Source: Candidatus Dormiibacter inghamiae (lineage in GTDB: Bacteria; Chloroflexota; Dormibacteria; Dormibacterales; Dormibacteraceae). Taken from it: a DNA stretch of 64,000 bases. The stretch lies in assembly GCA_016464825.1 (NCBI GenBank), contig JAEKNQ010000030.1, forward strand, positions 1 to 64,000. The letters run 5' to 3'. Position numbers and translations under genes: made by a program. Position 1 is the stretch's first letter, and each line of letters opens with the position of its first letter. Shown piece by piece: positions 25,536 to 34,450 of the stretch. Under the pieces are notes generated by a model. That model was given only the letters and a program-made list of their open reading frames with translations. It had not been told where the DNA came from and made no database searches.

Positions 25536-26468
25536 TCAGCAGATCGTGTCCAAGAACCTCTCCCGAAAGGCTTCCGCGTCGACTTCGAGAGCGAGTTCGA
25601 CAGGGCCCTCTGCCTGACGGCCGGGGCGCAGGTCAGCCACAGTCATGCCTCGCGTGCGCTCACCCCGCAGCTCCACCCGAAGCTGAGTCTTCCGGTAGGT
25701 GGCGAAGGAGCGGTCAAGCGCTATGCCAGCGGCCAGCGGATCATGCAGGGCGCAGGTGCGGAGGCCCATGAACTCCTGGTAGCGGTCCAGATAGAACTGG
25801 AGGATGTCCCAGCAGAAACGGGCTGTGTCGCGCTGGGAGTGCTCGATGCGCTTCTGATCGGCCTCACTGAGCAGCGCCTTCATGGTCACGTCCAGCCCCA
25901 CCATGGTCACCGGCCACCCAGCTGTGAAGACCAGGTCGGCCGCTTCCGGATCGTGCCAGATATTGGCCTCAGCATGGGTTGTCACATTGCCGGGTGCGAC
26001 TGCCGCTCCGCCCATGACCACTACGTGGGGAATCAGCTTGGGCAGGTCGGGGTCCAGCAGCAGTGCGAGACCGAGGTTGGTCAGCGGCCCGATGGCCAGC
26101 AGAGTCAGCTCACCCGGCCTCTCACGCGCCAGGCGGATGATCTGCTGCGCCGCCTCTCCCTGAGTCGGTTCGGCGCTGGGGACCGGCTGGCTGGTGTTGC
26201 CCAGGCCGTCGTCCCCGTGGATGTGAGCCGAGATGTCGACAGGCTGGGCCAGGGGCCGGTCCGCCCCCACGACCACCGGGATGCCCGAGAGCCCCGCCAC
26301 ATCCAGGACCCGGATCGTGTTCCGGGCGCCCGTGAGCGCCGTGACGTTGCCGTGCACGCTGCCCACGGCGACCAGGTCGCAGAGCCCGCTGTTCGCCAGG
26401 TAGAGAATAGCCAAGGCATCGTCGATGCCTGTGTCGCAGTCGAGCAGAACTGGCACCTTGTCAGACAA
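25536..26468 (-). CDS. Nucleoside hydrolase (IunH family)
   Basis: Hydrolyses the N-glycosidic bond of ribonucleosides to free base and ribose. The 310-residue protein has the Asp-rich calcium site LLDCDTGIDDALAILYLA near residues 8-25, VHGNVTALTGARNTIRVLD near 39, the LTLLAIGPLTNLGLAL segment near 120, VVVMGGAAVAPGNVT near 147 and a later HDPLAAG near 240. The ribokinase gene lies 103 bp upstream on the same strand, so released ribose could enter the pentose phosphate pathway directly. Base specificity cannot be told from sequence. Confidence 0.92.
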   Translation of the reverse strand: MSDKVPVLLDCDTGIDDALAILYLANSGLCDLVAVGSVHGNVTALTGARNTIRVLDVAGLSGIPVVVGADRPLAQPVDISAHIHGDDGLGNTSQPVPSAEPTQGEAAQQIIRLARERPGELTLLAIGPLTNLGLALLLDPDLPKLIPHVVVMGGAAVAPGNVTTHAEANIWHDPEAADLVFTAGWPVTMVGLDVTMKALLSEADQKRIEHSQRDTARFCWDILQFYLDRYQEFMGLRTCALHDPLAAGIALDRSFATYRKTQLRVELRGERTRGMTVADLRPGRQAEGPVELALEVDAEAFRERFLDTIC

Positions 26469-26571
26469 CTAAAGGAAACCTCCAGGGTTGAACGGCCGAG
26501 GGAGCGTCGATTGGGCCCGGTCCGCCGCAGCATCGGCGCACCTGATGACGAGGTCGACGAAGGCGAACCTC

Positions 26572-27546
26572 CTACCTGGTGTGGGTTGCGGTGCCGGCCT
26601 GGGCCAGGGCCGCTTCCCAGTCCAGCCCGGTGATCCTGAGCAGCTCTTTGCGATCGGGCAGGGATGATTGGGCGCCGTGCCGAGTGACTGCCGCGGCCGC
26701 AACCGCACTCCCCAGTCGCGCACCGGTTACCAGATTGGCCCCGGCAGCGAGAGCGGCGGCCAGACCGCCTACGAAGGCGTCGCCCGCGGCGGTGGTGTCG
26801 ACAGCTGTGACCTCATGCGCCGGCAGCCCGATCCGGCGCTCGCCTTCGACGACCACGCCCTGGCTGCCGCGCGTGGTGATGACGGCGCTGGCACCGCGGC
26901 GTCTGAGCTCCCGGCCTGCCTGCTCGCCCGCCAGGCCCGAGATCGAGGCAGCCTCGTCCTCGTTCACGATCAGCACGTCGACAGTGCGGAGCAGATCGTC
27001 ACTAAGCGGAGCCGCAGGAGCCGCGTTGAGCAGCACCTGAGCTCCCCCCCTCTGTGCCTGGCGGCCTGCGTGCTCGACCGCTGCCAGGGGTATCTCCAGT
27101 TGCAGGACGAGCAGATCACCGGCGCTGAGAAGGCTCAGCGCACGCTCCACGTCCGCCTGTCCGACCTGGGCGTTGGCGCCTGGGGCGATCGCTATCGCGT
27201 TCTCAGCTTGGGGGTCAACGAGGATCAGCGCTGCCCCGCTGGCCGCCGCGGGGTCGGCCGCCACTCCGCTGACGTCGACGCCGGCACCTATCAGGCTGCG
27301 GCGGAGAGCCCGCCCGAAGGAATCGTCGCCGACCCGGCCGACCATCGCCACCGGGGCCCCCAGCTTCGCTGCGGCGACTGCCTGGTTGGCGCCCTTGCCG
27401 CCGGGGTGAGTGGCCAGCGAGCCGCCCGCCACAGTTTCCCCGGGCCGGGGCAGGTGCGGCACGGCGAGCACGAAATCAGTGTTGAGGCTGCCGAGCACCA
27501 CCACTCCCTTCGGGATCTTCACCCCCGCCGGGATTTCGCTTCTCAA
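26572..27546 (-). CDS. rbsK: Ribokinase
   Basis: PfkB-family sugar kinase, 324 residues. It has the N-terminal GSLNTDFVLAVPHLPRPGET and the GGKGANQAVAAAKLGAPVAM signature (about residues 49-68) of ribokinases. The C-terminal catalytic motif is AVDTTAAGDAFVGGLAAALA, with the catalytic Asp near residue 257. It phosphorylates ribose to ribose-5-phosphate. Its operon neighbour downstream is a nucleoside hydrolase, which supplies ribose. An adjacent ribose transporter is not seen. Confidence 0.92.
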   Translation of the reverse strand: MRSEIPAGVKIPKGVVVLGSLNTDFVLAVPHLPRPGETVAGGSLATHPGGKGANQAVAAAKLGAPVAMVGRVGDDSFGRALRRSLIGAGVDVSGVAADPAAASGAALILVDPQAENAIAIAPGANAQVGQADVERALSLLSAGDLLVLQLEIPLAAVEHAGRQAQRGGAQVLLNAAPAAPLSDDLLRTVDVLIVNEDEAASISGLAGEQAGRELRRRGASAVITTRGSQGVVVEGERRIGLPAHEVTAVDTTAAGDAFVGGLAAALAAGANLVTGARLGSAVAAAAVTRHGAQSSLPDRKELLRITGLDWEAALAQAGTATHTR

Positions 27547-27593
27547 GCCTTCACCTTCCGCTGCCGGAGTCTCAACCGCTCAAGTGTGCCTTC

Positions 27594-29702
27594 TCAGGTG
27601 GCCCGGCGCAGAGCCTGTCGGCGCATGGGCCACCAGTTGACGTCCCCCAGAATCCTCATCATCGCCGGCACGAGCAGCAGGCGGATCAGCGTGGCGTCAA
27701 GCAGGATGGCGACGGCAAAGGTCAGGCCGAAGCCCTTGTTCAGGGAAAGCTGGCTCAGCGCCAGCGTGCTCGTTACAGCAACCAAAATCAAGGCCGCCGA
27801 CGTGATCACCTGGCCGGTTCGTTCCATCCCAGCCGCCACCGCCTCGGCGTTCGAGCGGCCGTTCAGCCACTCCTCCCGAATCCGACTGAGCAGGAACACC
27901 TCGTAGTCCATCGAGAGGCCGAACAGCCCAGCGAAGATGATCACCGGCACTGTGGCGTCGGTGAAGCCGGCGGTCTGGAAGCGCAGCTGGGCCGCGAGAT
28001 GCCCTTCCTGGAAGACCCAGGTGAGCACGCCCAGCGCCGCGGCCACGGAGAGCAGGTTCATCAGCACAGCCTTGAGCGGGAGCGCTACCGACCGGAAAGC
28101 GATGGCGAGGAGCAGAAAGGTCAGCAGCAGCACGGCGCCAATCACCAGCGGCACATCGCCCGCAAGCACGTTCAGGAAGTCCTGATAGGCGGCCGGCTCA
28201 CCACCGATCAGCATTGTCACACCGGGCGGCCAGCTGGCTGCCCGCAGCCTGTCCAGCCACAGATGCGTGCTGGGGTCGTTGACCTCTCCCGGTGAGCTCA
28301 CCTCGTAGACGGCGTAGCCCGGTTTGAAGTAGAGGCCCAGCAGTTGGGGCGGTACGTCCCCAGGCCCCGTCACCGGCTGGCCGCCGGCAGCGCTGCGGAC
28401 GTCCGCCTCGAGCTCTCGCGCCTGATTCAGATCGCGTACGCCGCGGGCGACCAGAATGGCCGGCTGCTGACGGGCGAAGCTCAAGCGGCTCTCCCCGAGA
28501 GCCTGGGCCTGCACAGCGCCGTCGTCAGGCGGCAGGGACTCCGAGCCCAGCACCCCTGGCCGGAGCGCGCGGGCTGGCGACGCCAGCAGCAGGATCACTC
28601 CCAGCGTGATCACTATGAAGACCAGCGGCCGGCGCATGACACTGCCGGCCAGCCCGCGCCAGAACCCGGCCAGGCTGCGATTGCGGGTGAAGGGCAGCGC
28701 CAGGGAATCCACCCGGGCCCCGAACACAGCCAGGAGGGCCGGGATCAAGGTCAGCGACGCCAGGACCGAGACCACAACCACCAGCGAGCCGCCGAGGCCG
28801 ATCGACCAGAGCACGTTGAGATGCGAGAGCATGAGGGCCCCAAAGCCGATCGCTACGGTTCCGCCCGATACGACTGTGGCCACACCAGCTGTGCCCACCG
28901 TCCTCGCCACCGCAGTCTCCGGATCGGCGCCGGCCCGCAACTCCTCCCGGAAGCGGTTGACGACGAGCAGGGAGTAGTCGATGCCCAGTCCCAGGCCGAC
29001 CACCGAGGTGACGTTGAGTGAGAACACCGACACAGTGTGGATTCGGGCAACGAAGCCGAGCAGAGCCAGGGCTACAGTGACAGTGCCCAGCCCGGTCAGC
29101 ACAGGCAGGGCGCCCGCGACCACACCGCCGAACACCAACAGCAGCAGGATCAGAGCAAGCGGAGCCGAGAGGCGTTCCGACTGCCCCAAGTCCTGCTCGG
29201 AGTGCATCACGAAGTTGTTGTAGACAGCGGCAAAGCCGCCGATGAACACCCGGGCCGGCCCTTCATGGCGGATGCCGCTCGCTTCCCGGGCTGCAGCCAG
29301 GAAGTAAGCGGGCTGTTCATTCGATTCCAGCAGCAGGGCAGCCGTCCGCCGGTCCTGGCTCAGAATCGGCCCAACCACCACTGTCGGGCTCTGGGGAGCG
29401 GAAGTCTGCCGGGCGAGACGCTCCAGATCGAGGCGCCAAGCCGCCAGCTGGGAGCGATAACCGGCGTCTTCCAGAGCTGCAGAGTCCGATTGAAAGACCA
29501 CTGCCAGCGCCGGCGCCCGCCGCTCCGGGAACTCCGACTTCAGGACATCCGCCGCCCGGGCCGCCTGAGTGTCGGTCTCGAAGCCGGCCGGCGAGAGAAT
29601 GCGCGCCGTGGAGGCGGCAAACGCTGCCAGGCCCAACACCAGCAGCAGCCAGACGGCGAGCACCCACCACCGGTGGCGGGCGACGAAGGCGCCCCAGGCC
29701 AT
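27594..29702 (-). CDS. MMPL/RND-type membrane transporter
   Basis: A large integral membrane protein with two repeats, each a transmembrane helix, a large outside loop and five more helices (about 12 helices in 702 residues). Diagnostic segments are LNVTSVVGLGLGIDYSLLVV and, in the second half, VIIFAGLFGLSMDYEVFLLS, both carrying the conserved Asp-Tyr proton-relay pair. The ATG at 29702 begins right before the first helix. The frame continues 79 codons upstream without hydrophobic or conserved content, and a GTG at 29726 is an alternative start. Exported substrate unknown; lipid export is common in the family. Confidence 0.9.
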   Translation of the reverse strand: MAWGAFVARHRWWVLAVWLLLVLGLAAFAASTARILSPAGFETDTQAARAADVLKSEFPERRAPALAVVFQSDSAALEDAGYRSQLAAWRLDLERLARQTSAPQSPTVVVGPILSQDRRTAALLLESNEQPAYFLAAAREASGIRHEGPARVFIGGFAAVYNNFVMHSEQDLGQSERLSAPLALILLLLVFGGVVAGALPVLTGLGTVTVALALLGFVARIHTVSVFSLNVTSVVGLGLGIDYSLLVVNRFREELRAGADPETAVARTVGTAGVATVVSGGTVAIGFGALMLSHLNVLWSIGLGGSLVVVVSVLASLTLIPALLAVFGARVDSLALPFTRNRSLAGFWRGLAGSVMRRPLVFIVITLGVILLLASPARALRPGVLGSESLPPDDGAVQAQALGESRLSFARQQPAILVARGVRDLNQARELEADVRSAAGGQPVTGPGDVPPQLLGLYFKPGYAVYEVSSPGEVNDPSTHLWLDRLRAASWPPGVTMLIGGEPAAYQDFLNVLAGDVPLVIGAVLLLTFLLLAIAFRSVALPLKAVLMNLLSVAAALGVLTWVFQEGHLAAQLRFQTAGFTDATVPVIIFAGLFGLSMDYEVFLLSRIREEWLNGRSNAEAVAAGMERTGQVITSAALILVAVTSTLALSQLSLNKGFGLTFAVAILLDATLIRLLLVPAMMRILGDVNWWPMRRQALRRAT

Positions 29703-30059
29703 GGCGAGACGGCGGGGTGGCTCCACCCTCCCATCGTCGCTCAGTGTCCTGCGCCAGAAATTCGTTGAGTAGGTTGTGGCAGGCGCCTGGAGGGCGCCGG
29801 CCTGGGCGCCGAGGCCAAGAAAGGAGGCACGACGAGGAGCGCACTTCCAGCCGGGGGCCCTGCGCAAGCGGAGCGTGCGACGCTGGGCCGGGCCCCATGA
29901 CGCCGGCACCGGTGTCCAGAGCCGCAAATGCCAACGCATCTCTGGCGCGGGACACTAAACAAGCTGGTGGCCGGTCGGCTGGAGCCTTGCCGAGCGCGGC
30001 CCAAGCCGGGGCAGTGCTTGCCTCGCCTTCCCCGGTCCCCGGTTGCTACGGTTGAGGCG
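29703..30059. other. Divergent gap without a recognisable gene
   Basis: About 350 bp between the divergent MMPL transporter and enoyl-CoA hydratase genes. Several open frames cross it on both strands, but none shows conserved or hydrophobic content. They look like GC-rich background. GGCGCC-type palindromes occur near 29790-29810. Promoters for both neighbours are presumably here. Confidence 0.5.
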
Positions 30060-30863
30060 ATGACTGAGCTGGCGGCCGGCGATCTGCTCTATGAGCGGCG
30101 CGGCGCCCAGGGCGAGATCGGCTGGCTGACCTTCAACCGGCCGGAGCGACGCAACGCAATCACTTTTGCGATGTACGACGCGTTGCGACAGCTGGCCGAG
30201 GAGGCCGGCCATGACCGCTCCCTCAGGGTGCTCGTCGTGAGCGGCGCCGGGGGCAAGGCGTTTGCCGCGGGGACCGACATGAGACAGTTCCACGAGTTCA
30301 AGACAGCTGCCGACGCTCTCGCCTACGAGGAACGTATCGAGTCAGTCTTGACAGCCGTCGAGTCAATCCCGATCCCCACCGTGGCCGCCATCCAGGGCGC
30401 CTGTACCGGTGGCGGCGCCGCCTTGGCCCTCGCCTGCGATCTCCGCCTGGGCTCGCCCAGTACCCGACTGGGTGTGCCCATCGCCCGCACTCTCGGCAAC
30501 ACGCTCTCGATGGGTAACTTCGTCAGGCTCGTCTCCATCCTGGGTGTGGCCCGGACTAAGCACCTTCTGCTGACCGCGCAGCTGCTCGACGCTCAGCAAT
30601 GCCTGCAAGCGGGCCTCTTGTGCGAGGTGACAGCTGACGAGCCGGCCCTCCTACCTCGGGCGGAGGAGCTGGCCGCCACGTTGGCAGGGCACGCGCCCAT
30701 CACCATGCGAACTACCAAGGTGGCGCTGCGCCGCATCGCAGCTCAGCTCATGCCGGCGGAGGGTGGCTCGGACCTGGTGGTCGAGGCCTATCTGAGCTCC
30801 GACTTCATGGAGGGTCTGGAAGCCTTCTTCGCCAAGCGCCCGGCCCGCTGGCGGGGCGTCTGA
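30060..30863 (+). CDS. Enoyl-CoA hydratase/isomerase family protein
   Basis: A crotonase-fold protein of 267 residues. The ATG at 30060 fits the family start; the frame extends upstream without homologous sequence. The CoA-binding and oxyanion-hole segments are NRPERRNAITFAMYDALRQL near residue 25, AFAAGTDMRQF near 72 and AIQGACTGGGAALALACDLR near 110-129. The catalytic Glu positions of true hydratases are not clearly both present, so it may be an isomerase or another crotonase. It converges on the algH-like gene with 16 bp between stops. Confidence 0.88.
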   Translation: MTELAAGDLLYERRGAQGEIGWLTFNRPERRNAITFAMYDALRQLAEEAGHDRSLRVLVVSGAGGKAFAAGTDMRQFHEFKTAADALAYEERIESVLTAVESIPIPTVAAIQGACTGGGAALALACDLRLGSPSTRLGVPIARTLGNTLSMGNFVRLVSILGVARTKHLLLTAQLLDAQQCLQAGLLCEVTADEPALLPRAEELAATLAGHAPITMRTTKVALRRIAAQLMPAEGGSDLVVEAYLSSDFMEGLEAFFAKRPARWRGV

Positions 30864-30879
30864 GCTTCCTTCGTTCCGG

Positions 30880-31434
30880 TCAGTTCAGCTCGATGTCCGT
30901 GGGGTAAGTGGCGACGATCGCCAGCTCGCCACCCTGCCTCCGCAGGACCCGGCCCCAGAGCAGCTCGGGCCGGCCGGAGAAGGCATCCGACGGCTTGCCG
31001 GGCAGGACGTACCAGCCGTCGCTGTCGATCTCGTCTTTCAGCTGCCCGGGTCCCCAGCCGGCGTAGCCCAGAAAGATCCGCGCTTGGCTCAGGGGCCCGC
31101 GGAGCTGGTCAGGATCAGCGCTCCCGTCCACGACACCCAGCCGATCAAGCAAGGGCAGCCAAGCGTCGGGCGCCTCGCCATCACGGGCCAAGCCGAGATG
31201 AATGACCGACTCCGGTGACACCGGGCCGCCCAGAAAGACAACTGCCGGCTCGCTCGAGACGGTGCTCCAGTCAGGCGCCATCTCGCGGACCGTGAGCTGG
31301 GAAGGCCGGTTCAGGATCACCCCCAGGCTGCCTTCGGCTGAGTGGGCCAGCAGAAGGATCACTGTGCGCTCGAAGTTGGGATCGCCGATGGCGGGCGTGG
31401 CGACCAGTAAGCTGCCTCGTTCCAGCATCACCAT
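30880..31434 (-). CDS. YqgE/AlgH family protein
   Basis: A 184-residue conserved bacterial protein of unknown biochemical role, historically named AlgH in Pseudomonas. It starts LERGSLLVATPAIGDPNFER, has the family block GSLGVILNRPSQLTV near residue 35, VFLGGPVSPESVIHLG near 66 and FLGYAGWGPGQLKDEI near 117. Length and motifs are typical. It lies 3 bp after the upstream methyltransferase stop, suggesting co-transcription. No enzymatic residues are known for the family. Confidence 0.9.
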   Translation of the reverse strand: MVMLERGSLLVATPAIGDPNFERTVILLLAHSAEGSLGVILNRPSQLTVREMAPDWSTVSSEPAVVFLGGPVSPESVIHLGLARDGEAPDAWLPLLDRLGVVDGSADPDQLRGPLSQARIFLGYAGWGPGQLKDEIDSDGWYVLPGKPSDAFSGRPELLWGRVLRRQGGELAIVATYPTDIELN

Positions 31435-31437
31435 TCG

Positions 31438-32325
31438 TCAGCGCCGCGCACCTGTGGCGGCCACGACGGTGTAAGCGAGGTGGTAATGGAAGGCATCCTC
31501 GCCCAGCCGCCTCATCTCAGACTCGACAGCGTTGAGGATTCGCCGGCGGAAGTTGAGGCCGAGGCTGTGGAGAAGCGCGTAAGGGCGCGGCCCCGCCCCG
31601 GCCATCATGTGCAGCCACTCGGCGGCAGAGCGAACGCGGCCACCTGTGACGAAAGTCGTCTCAGTCATGTCGGTGAAGCCCACATCCTCCAGCATGCCCT
31701 TCAGCACCCCAACCTCACCCAACAGGGAGCGCTGGTTACGAGGCTGGCGCAGGGCGATGGGCTGCTCACCGGCGAACTCGTCCAGCACGCCGAAGAAGAC
31801 CTGCTGCGCCAGGGTGTCCAGCGATCGGCGATGGACGGAGATTCCGATCCGGCCAATCGGCCGCAGCACGCGACGCGCCTCGCTCAGGGATCTGTACGGA
31901 TCCCGGAGGTAGGCGAGCGAGTCGCCGAAGGTCACAAGGTCGAAGCTCGCATCGCGAAAGCACAGGTCGGGCTCCGCACTGAGTCGCTGATAGTTCAGGT
32001 TTCCCGGCGCCCCAGCGCGAGCCAATTCGAGCATGCCGGCGGAGATGTCGATGCCAATCACGTGTCCCTCGGGTGCCACCAGTTTCCCCAGCGGCTTGGC
32101 GACGAGTCCCGTGCCGCAGCCGACATCCAGGCAGATCGCGCCGGGCTCAGGCTTCACAAGCTCCAGCAGCCGGGTGGCCACCCGCGGTCTTAGCCCCGCC
32201 GCCCAGTCCTCGTATGACTCGGCGCAGGAGTCGAAGAACTCGGCCACCGCCGCTGCGGGACGGGGACTGGTGCGGATGCCCACAACCGGTGCCTGCAAAT
32301 TAGCGTCCAGTTCCCGTGTTCCCAA
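31438..32325 (-). CDS. Class I SAM-dependent methyltransferase
   Basis: A 295-residue UbiE/type-11 methyltransferase. Motif I is AICLDVGCGTGLVAKPLGKL near residue 58. The acidic residue after strand 2 is in VIGIDISAGMLELAR, and LVTFGDSLAYLRDPYRSLSE marks the post-motif region near 128. Substrate cannot be assigned; the C-terminal 120 residues are less conserved and could form a substrate lid. It precedes the AlgH-like gene by 3 bp on the minus strand. Confidence 0.85.
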   Translation of the reverse strand: MGTRELDANLQAPVVGIRTSPRPAAAVAEFFDSCAESYEDWAAGLRPRVATRLLELVKPEPGAICLDVGCGTGLVAKPLGKLVAPEGHVIGIDISAGMLELARAGAPGNLNYQRLSAEPDLCFRDASFDLVTFGDSLAYLRDPYRSLSEARRVLRPIGRIGISVHRRSLDTLAQQVFFGVLDEFAGEQPIALRQPRNQRSLLGEVGVLKGMLEDVGFTDMTETTFVTGGRVRSAAEWLHMMAGAGPRPYALLHSLGLNFRRRILNAVESEMRRLGEDAFHYHLAYTVVAATGARR

Positions 32326-32554
32326 CTACCTCTTCCGCCTCCTCGCCCTGAGCGGTAGCCGTCAACTGCCTTCCACAATCTGCCCTTTCAACCTGGAAGA
32401 ACGGCCACCCCGTCCTCCAGTAAGATGCTAGTCGGCCGCCCGAGGCGGCTGGGAGAACTGTCACCGCCGAAGCGCCCCCCGTATGGTCGGCGCCCGCCCC
32501 AAGCTTTGCTTAAGCGGCCCGCGTTGTGGCACGCCGCAACCAGGAGAGAGACAA

Positions 32555-32962
32555 ATGGTAGACACTGAGGGAATCATGGCGACTGAAGAGGCGACCGGCC
32601 ACGGCCGCGGGGCGAAGAACCGCGCTGAGCCGGCCGGCGGCGGCATCACACTCGGCCCCGACGATCAGCTGGTCGGCAAGCTCGTTTACCACGGCGACGT
32701 GCGGGTGCAGGGCCTGCTGGAAGGCGAAGCCACGCTCGGGGGGGACTGCACGGTAGACGCTGACGCCACCGCCAAGGTGAGGCTCGAGAGCCGAAATCTG
32801 ACAGTCCGGGGCAACTTCGAGGGCGAAGCTGCGGTTCGGGAACGCCTTCAGGTATCGGGCTCCGGCATCATCAACGGCAATGTTCGGGTTGCTCGGCTGG
32901 TCATCGAAGATGGCGCGGTCCTCAACGGCAACGTCACGATGGAGCGGCCCACCTCAGCCTGA
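32555..32962 (+). CDS. Bactofilin (polymer-forming cytoskeletal protein)
   Basis: Bactofilins assemble into nucleotide-free filaments that scaffold cell-envelope enzymes. The 135-residue product has a charged disordered N-terminus of about 30 residues, then the right-handed beta-helix repeats (QLVGKLVYHGDVRVQGLLEG and successive short G-V-rich turns), and ends ERPTSA. The ATG at 32555 is preceded by a good CAGGAGAG ribosome-binding site at 32541; the frame upstream is not coding-like. It is a single gene; no bactofilin-associated peptidase is adjacent. Confidence 0.9.
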   Translation: MVDTEGIMATEEATGHGRGAKNRAEPAGGGITLGPDDQLVGKLVYHGDVRVQGLLEGEATLGGDCTVDADATAKVRLESRNLTVRGNFEGEAAVRERLQVSGSGIINGNVRVARLVIEDGAVLNGNVTMERPTSA

Positions 32963-33001
32963 AATTCGCCGCGCGCCGCCTGATAGTCGGCAGGTACGGC
33001 C

Positions 33002-34450
33002 GTGAGCAGCAAACCGATGGCGCCCTCCACGCCAGCGACAGTTGGGGAGCGCTGGTGGCGCAACGCGGTCATCTACCACATCTACGTGCGCTCATTCGTC
33101 GACTCCAACGCTGACGGCATAGGTGATCTGCCGGGCCTTCGGAGCCGGCTGGGATACCTGCAGTGGCTCGGGGTGGACGCGATCTGGCTGAGCCCCATCA
33201 TGGTCTCGCCCAACCGCGACTTCGGCTATGACGTGGCGGACTACTACCAGGTCGACCCTGCTTACGGCAGCCTGGCCGATCTGGACCTTCTGATCGCCGA
33301 GGCAGCCGCTCGAAACATCAAGGTGCTGCTCGATCTGGTGCCCAATCACACTTCCGACCAGCACCCTTGGTTCCGCGATCCCGAGCTGCGCCTGACCCGC
33401 TACGTCTGGACTGACCGGCCCAACAATTGGCTGGCAGCGTTCGGGGGGCCGGCCTGGACCAGGGATGAGGCAACCGGCAGATACTATCTGCACAACTTCC
33501 TGCCCGGCCAGCCTGACCTCGATTGGTGGAACCCAGCCGTCCGGCAGGAGTTCGAACTGATCCTTCAGTACTGGTTCGATCGGGGCGTCGCCGGTTTCCG
33601 CATCGACGTGGCGCACGCGCTGGTCAAGGATCGGCGCCTGCGGGACAATCCGGCCGCGAGTGAGCAAGACCCGCCTTGGCAGCAGCTGGCCGGCCTGAGC
33701 AATCGCTACAGCGCACGCCAGCCGGAGGTGCATGAGATCTATCGACACTGGCGTGGGATCGCGAAGGCTTACGCGCCGGAGCGGCTGCTGATGGGCGAGG
33801 TGCATCTCTTCGACGCCGAGGAGTGGGCTGCATACCACGGCCAGGACGACGAGCTGCAGCTGGCGCTCAACTTCATGCTGGTCTTCAGACCGTTCGAGCC
33901 GGACGCCCTGCGGACAATCGTGGAGCGCACTCTTGCGGTGCTGCCCGAGTCAGCGGATGCTGTCTGGCACGGTTCCAACCACGATGTCTCCCGCCTGGCG
34001 ACGCGCTGGGCCGAAGGCGACGAGCGACGAGTTCGCCTGGCGCTGACGATGCTGCTCACGCTGCCTGGCGCCACAGTGCTCTACCAAGGAGATGAGATCG
34101 GGTTGCGGGATGGTCACGTGCCGCATGAAAGCGTCCGCGACTGCGCAACCCCGAGCCGAGATCCACAGCGCACGCCCATGCGCTGGAACGCCGAGGCGAT
34201 GGGCGGGTTTACCAGCGGCGAACCCTGGCTGCCGGTTGAGCGCGACCCGCTCATCAACGTTGAGGCCCAGCGGAAGAAGCCTGGCTCCGTGCTGAACTTC
34301 ACCCGTGAGCTGATCCGGCTCAAACGCCGGCTTCAGGGTCGCTATGACTCGTTGGGCGCCCCCGCCGGGGTCTGGCGCTACAGCCGCGGTGAAGTTCTGG
34401 TCGAGCTGGATTTCGGGCGGCTGGAAACCCGCGTCAGCGAACCGGAGTAG
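33002..34450 (+). CDS. GH13 alpha-glucosidase / oligo-1,6-glucosidase type
   Basis: A 482-residue TIM-barrel glycoside hydrolase, likely cytoplasmic (no signal peptide). The four GH13 regions are clear: DLVPNHTSDQ near residue 118, GFRIDVAHAL near 198 with the nucleophile Asp, LMGEVHLFD near 262 with the acid/base Glu, and WHGSNHDVSRL near 321 with the transition-state Asp. QWLGVDAIWLSPIMVSPNRD near the start fits exo-acting alpha-glucosidases. GTG start at 33002. The 3' end overlaps the convergent sensor-kinase gene by 17 bp. Confidence 0.9.
   Translation: MSSKPMAPSTPATVGERWWRNAVIYHIYVRSFVDSNADGIGDLPGLRSRLGYLQWLGVDAIWLSPIMVSPNRDFGYDVADYYQVDPAYGSLADLDLLIAEAAARNIKVLLDLVPNHTSDQHPWFRDPELRLTRYVWTDRPNNWLAAFGGPAWTRDEATGRYYLHNFLPGQPDLDWWNPAVRQEFELILQYWFDRGVAGFRIDVAHALVKDRRLRDNPAASEQDPPWQQLAGLSNRYSARQPEVHEIYRHWRGIAKAYAPERLLMGEVHLFDAEEWAAYHGQDDELQLALNFMLVFRPFEPDALRTIVERTLAVLPESADAVWHGSNHDVSRLATRWAEGDERRVRLALTMLLTLPGATVLYQGDEIGLRDGHVPHESVRDCATPSRDPQRTPMRWNAEAMGGFTSGEPWLPVERDPLINVEAQRKKPGSVLNFTRELIRLKRRLQGRYDSLGAPAGVWRYSRGEVLVELDFGRLETRVSEPE

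Noticed and set aside
29741-30059. Extra N-terminal extensions for the MMPL and enoyl-CoA hydratase genes
   Set aside because: The in-frame upstream stretches lack conserved or hydrophobic sequence; the chosen starts lie directly before the first conserved segment.
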